A DNA stretch of 5,499 bases, from contig CAMUHA010000214.1 in the NCBI GenBank assembly GCA_947088515.1, positions 1 through 5,499 of the forward strand. The letters run 5' to 3'. This DNA comes from an uncultured bacterium. Lineage in GTDB: Bacteria > Bacillota > Clostridia > Lachnospirales > Lachnospiraceae. Positions 1 through 3,860 of this stretch are shown one piece after another. Below the pieces are notes generated by a model. The model did not search any database. It was not told where the DNA came from and was given only the letters and a program-made list of their open reading frames with translations. The translations under genes were made by a program, and so were the position numbers. Numbering within the stretch: position 1 is the stretch's first letter; every line of letters begins with the position of its first letter.

Positions 1-840
1 TTCATCCTTACCATCATAAAGCCCTATGCCTTGCGTAATCTTAATCTCCAGGCCTTCATTTACATCTGAATATATTAACTCCCTCTTCCATGAAAGTGTG
101 TTTTGGGAACCAGCCGATGGAACAATATGTTGTTGAAACTCTTCCATCTTTATTATCCTTTCCTTTGCATTGCCTGCCGAATCTGTATATTTGACTTTCA
201 GGGAGGAGGAAGAGGTACTCCCATTCCCAAAAATTAAATTGAAGCTTTCTCCATTCGCTGCACTGTCAGGGTTTCTCACTGTGGCGCTAAGCAATAAGTC
301 ATTCCCAGTTTGCGCCCCTGCAAAGGGAACCTGTCCCAGTTTCACATCTACCAATTTAAAGTCACCAAAGGGAATTTGTCCCATAATAGCCACAGTCCCG
401 TCTGCATTTGTTAATGTCTTATCATTCCCTCTAAAAATCGGCTCTTCATTAAAAGTCGTTGTATTCCCTATCCTGTCAATCTCAGTAAGAATTTCATGAA
501 CTTCCCTCTGAATATAAGAACACTCTTCTTCCGAATTGGTTCCATTGGCCGCCTTAACTGAAAGTTCTGTAATCCTGTGTAACATTTCATTCACTTCATT
601 TAACGCGCCATCCGCCACCTGACATAGGGAAATCCCCTCCTTTGCATTTTCAACTCCCTTAGACAATCCTCTGATTTGTCTTCGCATTTTTTCAGAAATT
701 GAGAGTCCTGCCGCATCATCCGCCGAACGGTTAATCCTATAGCCAGACGCAAGCTTTTCTGTTGTTTTCGCTCTTGTATTTGTGACAATTCCGTATGCCC
801 TTTGTGTATTTAATGCCATTAGATTATGCTGTATAACCAT
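1..840 (-). CDS. fliC: Flagellin, N-terminal part (3' end beyond the left edge)
   Basis: This encodes the structural subunit of the flagellar filament, exported by the flagellar type III system and polymerised outside the cell. The 280 visible codons are open from the ATG at 838-840 to the window edge, with no stop. The protein begins MVIQHNLMALN, and residues 1-140 form the conserved D0/D1 coiled region. Hallmarks include SGYRINRSADDAAGLS at 32-47, KMRRQIRGLS at 51-60, LHRITELSVKAANGT at 87-101 and NTTTFN at 126-131. From about residue 140 the sequence is variable and rich in Gly, Asn, Ser and Thr, including a serine run, as expected for the exposed D2/D3 part. The C-terminal D1/D0 half is outside the window. 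The start is fixed by GAGGGAGGG at 846-854, five bases upstream. It lies back to back with, but apart from, the second flagellin at 3861-5209, and its codons differ widely from that gene even where the proteins are identical. The family call is secure; whether it is the major filament protein is unknown. Confidence 0.95.
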   Translation of the reverse strand, partial: MVIQHNLMALNTQRAYGIVTNTRAKTTEKLASGYRINRSADDAAGLSISEKMRRQIRGLSKGVENAKEGISLCQVADGALNEVNEMLHRITELSVKAANGTNSEEECSYIQREVHEILTEIDRIGNTTTFNEEPIFRGNDKTLTNADGTVAIMGQIPFGDFKLVDVKLGQVPFAGAQTGNDLLLSATVRNPDSAANGESFNLIFGNGSTSSSSLKVKYTDSAGNAKERIIKMEEFQQHIVPSAGSQNTLSWKRELIYSDVNEGLEIKITQGIGLYDGKDE

Positions 841-859
841 ATTTTCCCTCCCTCAAAAT
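841..859 (-). promoter_or_regulatory. Ribosome-binding site held in a possible small hairpin
   Basis: Read on the minus strand, the flagellin ribosome-binding site GAGGGAGGG (846-854) lies in a nine-base loop closed by a perfect ATTTT/AAAAT stem (855-859 with 841-845). A second short hairpin upstream (871-884, CATA/TATG stem, loop AAGGGA) also carries GGA. The pair recalls CsrA-type leaders but the fit is poorer than in the second flagellin: the stems are AT-only or four bases long and the loops are not clean ANGGAN hexaloops. The ribosome-binding site itself is clear; the regulatory role is a guess. Confidence 0.4.
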
Positions 860-941
860 CCGCCCCACATCATATCCCTTTATGTATTTACGTATCTGCC
901 ACAACTTAAATGTACTTTTTCTATATTGACCTCTTTATTTT

Positions 942-969
942 ATTATAAACATATTCACTAAAATCTCAA
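942..969 (-). promoter_or_regulatory. Candidate vegetative (sigma-A) promoter for the left flagellin
   Basis: On the minus strand TTGAGA (964-969) and TATAAT (942-947) are separated by 16 bases and would give a leader of about 95 bases. No good sigma-28 promoter is visible here. The nearest -10-like string, GCAGATAC at 892-899, has only a poor A-rich -35 (AAAG) 15 bases upstream. In an AT-rich region a chance match is possible. Confidence 0.4.
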
Positions 970-1103
970 TATTATTTTTCTGTTTTCTTTATCCTGCAGC
1001 ATTCTAAAAGCAGACAATTTTCTTCTATAGCGCCCATAAACAGATAACTGAAAAACAAAGTTCCACTACAGGCTACCCTTATCCCCATGTTAATATTAAT
1101 AAG

Positions 1104-1143
1104 AAGAAAAGCCAGAACGCTAAAACACGCACTGGCTTTTCTT
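1104..1143 (-). terminator. Rho-independent terminator of the merR-reductase operon
   Basis: A perfect 12-base-pair stem (AAGAAAAGCCAG at 1104-1115 with CTGGCTTTTCTT at 1132-1143) encloses a 16-base loop, 13 bases after the reductase stop codon. Both flanks are T-rich when read outward, so it could work in either direction. The only gene that needs it is the minus-strand reductase, and it insulates the downstream flagellin from read-through. Confidence 0.8.
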
Positions 1144-1156
1144 TTTACCTGAATTT

Positions 1157-2290
1157 TTATCCCAGCTTTGAAACAAAATCGGTCATCGCTTCCGAAATCT
1201 TAATCTGCTGGGGACAGACTTTTTCACAGCTCCGGCATCCAATACACGCTGAAGGCTTCTTCTCTTCCGGCACAGCCATAAGCGCCATAGGCGCAATAAA
1301 CCCGCCTCCGGTAAATGCGTGTTCATTGTATAAAGCCAAAAGCTCCGGAATGTCCAGCCCTTTAGGGCAATGGGATGTACAGTAACGACAGGCTGTACAG
1401 GGCAGGGCAATTCTTCCTGTCATATCTGCCGCTACTTCCCGAAGCCCTTCCATCTCCTTTTCGTTTAAAGGCATTTCCTCTTCAAAGGTATGGATATTGT
1501 CTTTGAGCTGTTCAAGATTTGACATACCGGAAAGAGTCACTGTCACTTCCGGGAACGTCTGCAAAAAGCGGAAGGCCCATGCCGGAATCCCTTCCTTAGG
1601 ACGCATTGCCTTTAATTTCCCTTCATTTTCTTCTGATAACTTCGCCAGCATTCCGCCCCGCAAAGGCTCCATCACCCACACAGGGATGTTGTATTCCTTC
1701 AAAAGTTCCATCTTCGCCTTTGCATCCTGGAAAGTCCAGTCTATCCAATTCAGCTGAATCTGACAAAATTCCATCTTCCGTCCATAGGCCTCCAGGAAGC
1801 GCTTCATCACATCATAACTTCCATGAGCGGAAAATCCCAGATGCCGGATACGTCCATTTTCCTTTTGTTTCATCAGATAAGTAAAAGCGCCATACCTTTC
1901 ATCATCCAGATACTGTTCGATATTCATTTCGCATACATTATGGAAAAGGTAAAAATCGAATGCCGATACCTGACATTTCTCAAGCTGTTTTTCAAAAATC
2001 TCCTCTGTCTTTCCCATATTGGACAAATCATAACCTGGAAACTTGGTGGCAAGATAAAACTGTTCTCTTGGATACCGTGAAAGCGCCTTACCCATTACCG
2101 TTTCCGAATTTCCTCCATGATACCCCCATGCCGTATCATAATAATTGACCCCCTGCCCCATGGCGTAATCCACCATTTCAAAAGCCGCTTCCTCGTCAAT
2201 CCGGGAATCATCTCCTCCCACTGTGGGAAGCCGCATTGCCCCCAATCCAAGCGCCGATAATTTTATGTCCTGAAACATCTTGTAAATCAT
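1157..2290 (-). CDS. Aldo/keto reductase with C-terminal 2x[4Fe-4S] ferredoxin domain
   Basis: A predicted cytoplasmic oxidoreductase of 377 residues, of the COG1453 type: an NAD(P)H-type TIM-barrel reductase fused to a dicluster ferredoxin domain. The barrel opens with LSALGLGAMRLP (11-22). The aldo/keto reductase tetrad is visible as Asp52 and Tyr57 (YYDTAWGYHGGNSE, 50-63), Lys83 (LATKFPG) and His117 (DFYLFHN). The tail has two CxxCxxCxxxCP motifs, Cys298/301/304/308 and Cys349/352/355/359, each enough for one 4Fe-4S cluster. I chose the ATG at 2288-2290 because AGAAGGAG lies nine bases upstream and the barrel starts at once. An upstream in-frame TTG at 2377 would add 29 residues unlike the family. 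It follows the MerR gene by 79 bases with no terminator between, so the two probably form one operon. The natural substrate is unknown; the regulator suggests an aldehyde or other electrophile. Alternatively the Fe-S domain may pass electrons from ferredoxin to an organic substrate. Confidence 0.93.
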   Translation of the reverse strand: MIYKMFQDIKLSALGLGAMRLPTVGGDDSRIDEEAAFEMVDYAMGQGVNYYDTAWGYHGGNSETVMGKALSRYPREQFYLATKFPGYDLSNMGKTEEIFEKQLEKCQVSAFDFYLFHNVCEMNIEQYLDDERYGAFTYLMKQKENGRIRHLGFSAHGSYDVMKRFLEAYGRKMEFCQIQLNWIDWTFQDAKAKMELLKEYNIPVWVMEPLRGGMLAKLSEENEGKLKAMRPKEGIPAWAFRFLQTFPEVTVTLSGMSNLEQLKDNIHTFEEEMPLNEKEMEGLREVAADMTGRIALPCTACRYCTSHCPKGLDIPELLALYNEHAFTGGGFIAPMALMAVPEEKKPSACIGCRSCEKVCPQQIKISEAMTDFVSKLG

Positions 2291-2369
2291 GTAATAATTC
2301 TCCTTCTCTGATATGTTTTCTTTTTGCAGGCAATCAATCCAATACTTACTTAGCGCTGCCTTTTTAGGT

Positions 2370-2744
2370 TTAATCAAATTTAAGCCTTCCGGTTTTTAAT
2401 GCCTGCTCATAGCAAAAAATTTTATAGTCCAGTTTCTTAAGCGTTGCTTCCAGCATCTCCTTCTGCTTTAGGATTTCCACCCTCTGGTCTGTAAGCAGCT
2501 GCAGTCTTGCGGGAATGGTTTCGTCCCCCGACTTAAAAAGCCTTACATACTCTGCAATTGCCTCCATAGAAAGACCTGCGCTTCTCATACAGATGGCATT
2601 TTCCACCCAGCCCAAGTCCGTCTCCCTGTAATCGCGCCTCCCTCCTTCCGTGCGGTTTACTTCCGGTATCGCTCCGGCTTTTTCATAATACCGGAGTGTG
2701 TCCGGCGAAATACCATATTTTTCACATACATCTTTAATTCTCAT
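2370..2744 (-). CDS. MerR-family regulator, AdhR/NmlR-like (Cys52)
   Basis: A 124-residue DNA-binding transcription factor. Residues 1-70 form the MerR winged-helix domain: MRIKDVCEKYGIS for the first helix-turn-helix, TLRYYEKAGAIP at 16-27, and the wing NRTEGGRRDY at 30-39. Residues about 80-115 form a dimerisation coiled coil ending in LKKLDYKIFCYEQAL. There is no large effector domain, as in the small MerR subgroup that senses reactive electrophiles. Cys52 sits at the position of the conserved sensing cysteine of Bacillus AdhR and pneumococcal NmlR; Cys7 and Cys111 are also present. The ATG at 2742-2744 is preceded by AAAGGAG, six bases upstream; a TTG at 2780 would add 12 residues and has no such site. 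Its promoter has the 19-bp spacer and palindrome of MerR-controlled promoters, so it probably regulates itself and the adjoining aldo/keto reductase. The family is certain; the inducer is inferred from Cys52 and the neighbour. Confidence 0.93.
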   Translation of the reverse strand: MRIKDVCEKYGISPDTLRYYEKAGAIPEVNRTEGGRRDYRETDLGWVENAICMRSAGLSMEAIAEYVRLFKSGDETIPARLQLLTDQRVEILKQKEMLEATLKKLDYKIFCYEQALKTGRLKFD

Positions 2745-2803
2745 CAGATGCTCCTTTAAAGATAATATAGTAAGCGGCAAATTTATTTATTGTTTACTTT
2801 AGT

Positions 2804-2834
2804 ATTATAAATGCTGGAGTAAACTCCAAGTCAA
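2804..2834 (-). promoter_or_regulatory. MerR-type promoter with 19-bp spacer and operator
   Basis: On the minus strand TTGACT (2829-2834) and TATAAT (2804-2809) are near-perfect sigma-A elements spaced by 19 bases, two more than optimal. MerR-family activators compensate for this spacing by untwisting the DNA. The spacer contains the perfect palindrome TGGAGTTTACTCCA (2815-2828), centred between the two elements where a MerR dimer binds. Transcription would start near 2797, giving a leader of about 50 bases for the regulator gene. This is direct sequence evidence for autoregulation of the regulator-reductase operon. Confidence 0.9.
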
Positions 2835-2888
2835 TACCTTTCACCAAAAGATTTTAAACTTAATTTCCATTTTTAGAATTTACCTTCT

Positions 2889-2916
2889 TTGCAAATTATA
2901 CAGAATATGGTATGCT
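2889..2916 (+). promoter_or_regulatory. Possible sigma-A promoter with extended -10
   Basis: TTGCAA (2889-2894) and TATGCT (2911-2916) are 16 bases apart, with a TGG in front of the -10 making an extended -10 element. It would give the 200-residue protein gene a second, vegetative promoter with a leader of over 130 bases. Two mismatches to consensus lie in each hexamer, so this is tentative. Confidence 0.25.
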
Positions 2917-2952
2917 TGACCTAAGTTAACCCGGCAGATGCTGTTTAGGACA

Positions 2953-2976
2953 ATTTCAGTACATTTCAGTACATTT
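2953..2976 (+). repeat. 10-bp tandem direct repeat (ATTTCAGTAC, 2.4 copies)
   Basis: Two exact copies of ATTTCAGTAC (2953-2962 and 2963-2972) are followed by ATTT. The period of ten bases equals about one helical turn, so the copies face the same side of the DNA. They end some 24 bases upstream of the sigma-28 -35 element. A regulator-binding array is possible, but a chance slippage repeat is equally so. Confidence 0.6.
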
Positions 2977-2998
2977 TATCCTGAATTTTTCTGTCCTG

Positions 2999-3027
2999 CT
3001 AATATTTTACATATAATAAGCCGATAA
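2999..3027 (+). promoter_or_regulatory. Sigma-28 (SigD/FliA) flagellar promoter
   Basis: The -10 element GCCGATAA (3020-3027) is a full match to the flagellar sigma-28 consensus. CTAATA at 2999-3004 supplies a -35 of the form TAAT (consensus TAAA), 16 bases upstream. Transcription would start about 3034, leaving a leader of roughly 28 bases. The promoter sits alone in front of the 200-residue protein gene, placing that gene among the late flagellar genes. The same sequence pattern recurs before the flagellin at 3861. Confidence 0.87.
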
Positions 3028-3061
3028 AATTATCAGAACACTAACCAAGGAGGGTGATATT

Positions 3062-3664
3062 ATGAGCGTAAACGGAGTTACAAGCGCCAGCGATGTATAT
3101 AGCTCCTATGCTGCACAGAACAAGAGCGCCAAAACCGAAGTAAATGCTGAAACAGCCAAAGAAACTGCCGGTGCCGTGTATGAATCTTCATCAAAGAAAC
3201 CAGCGGCTTCCACCGCAAAAACCTATAAGCCTGACATGAATAAAGTTGCCAGAATGCAGGCAGATGCGGATGCAAGAACATCCCAGTTAAAAAGCCTTGT
3301 TGAAAAAATGCTGGTTAAACAGGGACAGACTTATGGAAAAGCCAACGATATCTGGAGTATTTTAGCAAAAGGTGACTTTACCGTGGATGCCGCTACCAAA
3401 GCACAGGCACAGAAGGATATTGCTGAAGACGGATACTGGGGCGTTTCCCAGACATCCCAGCGCATTCTTGATTTTGCTACCGCTTTAACAGGCGGAGACC
3501 CCAGCAAGATTGAAAAGATGCGTTCTGCATTCCTTAAAGGCTACAAACAGGCAGAAAAGACCTGGGGCGGAGAGCTTCCTGAGATTTCCAAACAGACCTA
3601 CGATGCCGTACTTGAAGGATTTGACAAAATGGCTAAAGATGCCGGCATTGAAACAGAATCATAA
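3062..3664 (+). CDS. Uncharacterised sigma-28-dependent, flagellum-linked protein (200 aa)
   Basis: I do not recognise a named function. The ATG is preceded by AAGGAGGGTGAT (3047-3058), a near-perfect ribosome-binding site, so expression should be high. Residues 1-60 are rich in Ala, Ser, Thr and Lys and look disordered (MSVNGVTSASDVYSSYAAQN...). Residues 61-200 look folded and helical, with the notable stretches DIWSILAKGDFTVD (96-109), EDGYWGVSQTSQRILDFA (122-139), TWGGELPEIS (167-176) and TYDAVLEGFD (179-188). There is no cysteine, Sec signal peptide or membrane segment. The polar N-terminus resembles those of flagellar type III export substrates such as FlgD or flagellin, so secretion into or along the flagellum is possible (inference). 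From memory, similar proteins occur unannotated in Lachnospiraceae, which I could not check. The gene has its own sigma-28 promoter and terminator and lies 196 bases before the flagellin on the same strand. A role in filament assembly, as a chaperone, or as a secreted factor would all fit. Confidence 0.9.
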   Translation: MSVNGVTSASDVYSSYAAQNKSAKTEVNAETAKETAGAVYESSSKKPAASTAKTYKPDMNKVARMQADADARTSQLKSLVEKMLVKQGQTYGKANDIWSILAKGDFTVDAATKAQAQKDIAEDGYWGVSQTSQRILDFATALTGGDPSKIEKMRSAFLKGYKQAEKTWGGELPEISKQTYDAVLEGFDKMAKDAGIETES

Positions 3665-3669
3665 TTCCA

Positions 3670-3704
3670 AAAAACCCAGAGCTGATTAACGGCTTTGGGT
3701 TTTT
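3670..3704 (+). terminator. Strong rho-independent terminator
   Basis: A 13-base-pair stem with one G-T pair (AAAAACCCAGAGC at 3670-3682 with 3692-3704) closes a nine-base loop and ends in TTTTT. It begins five bases after the stop codon of the 200-residue protein gene. That gene is therefore transcribed mainly on its own, and the following flagellin needs its own promoter. Confidence 0.92.
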
Positions 3705-3756
3705 CCATTTTATTATTTTACAAAATATGTTAAAGAAAAGTATCAGATAAAAAATA

Positions 3757-3786
3757 TTGTAACGCTTGTAATATTTTCCCTATAAT
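3757..3786 (+). promoter_or_regulatory. Possible sigma-A promoter overlapping the sigma-28 promoter
   Basis: TTGTAA (3757-3762) and a perfect TATAAT (3781-3786) are 18 bases apart and overlap the sigma-28 elements. If both work, the flagellin could be transcribed by two polymerase forms that exclude each other. AT-rich promoter DNA makes a chance TATAAT likely, so confidence is limited. Confidence 0.35.
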
Positions 3787-3795
3787 TACCGAAAT
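3769..3795 (+). promoter_or_regulatory. Sigma-28-type promoter of the second flagellin
   Basis: TAAT (3769-3772), 15 bases, then ACCGAAAT (3788-3795) resembles TAAA-N15-GCCGATAA, keeping the CCGA core. The match is stronger when aligned with the promoter at 2999-3027: both read TAATATTTT, then ATAAT, then CCGA, with one base difference in length. Transcription would start near 3802, giving a leader of about 59 bases that contains both GGA hairpins. Confidence 0.72.
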
Positions 3796-3814
3796 ATAAT
3801 ATATTCTCAAAATT

Positions 3815-3854
3815 TACAAAAGGAATTGTATTATATGTATTCTCAAGGAGGAGA
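3815..3854 (+). promoter_or_regulatory. Putative CsrA-binding leader: two ANGGAN hexaloop hairpins
   Basis: Hairpin one has a perfect five-base stem, TACAA (3815-3819) with TTGTA (3826-3830), and the loop AAGGAA. Hairpin two has the stem TCTC (3841-3844) with GAGA (3851-3854) and the loop AAGGAG, which is the core of the ribosome-binding site AAGGAGGAG (3845-3853), seven bases before the ATG. Both loops fit ANGGAN, the known CsrA/RsmE preference. One upstream site plus one site on the ribosome-binding site is the arrangement by which CsrA represses the Bacillus flagellin gene hag, where FliW relieves it. CsrA and FliW genes are not in the window, so binding is inferred. Confidence 0.68.
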
Positions 3855-3860
3855 TTTTGT

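Larger units (their letters stand above)
841..1156. other. Intergenic stretch between the left flagellin and the reductase
   Basis: This 316-base gap holds the leader and candidate promoter of the left flagellin and the terminator of the reductase operon at 1104-1143. The part between about 970 and 1100 is AT-rich, and I see no convincing gene, RNA or repeat in it on either strand. Confidence 0.7.
2745..3061. other. Divergent intergenic region between the MerR operon and the sigma-28 gene
   Basis: This 317-base region separates divergent units. Its left part holds the MerR promoter and leader. Its right part holds a possible vegetative promoter (2889-2916), a 10-base tandem repeat (2953-2976) and the sigma-28 promoter (2999-3027). 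Between 2835 and 2888 the DNA is AT-rich with nothing I can name. Confidence 0.7.

Noticed and set aside
170..499. Plus-strand open frame of 109 codons
   Set aside because: It lies entirely inside the minus-strand flagellin in another frame, has no ribosome-binding site and no family resemblance.
600..788. Minus-strand open frame of 62 codons
   Set aside because: Shadow of the conserved flagellin N-terminal region in a different frame.
1497..2148. Several plus-strand open frames of 62-92 codons
   Set aside because: All are antisense to the well-supported aldo/keto reductase and lack start signals.
2291..2377. Longer reductase starting at TTG 2377
   Set aside because: The extra 29 residues do not resemble the family, while the ATG at 2290 has AGAAGGAG at good spacing.
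2745..2780. Longer MerR regulator starting at TTG 2780
   Set aside because: The ATG at 2744 has AAAGGAG six bases upstream and matches the usual MerR N-terminus MRIKDV.
3012..3017. TATAAT as a sigma-A -10 inside the sigma-28 promoter
   Set aside because: No acceptable -35 lies 16-18 bases upstream, and the full GCCGATAA explains the promoter better.
3802..3846. Direct repeat TATTCTCAA (3802-3810 and 3838-3846)
   Set aside because: Only nine bases, in AT-rich leader DNA; the second copy is explained by the hairpin and ribosome-binding site.
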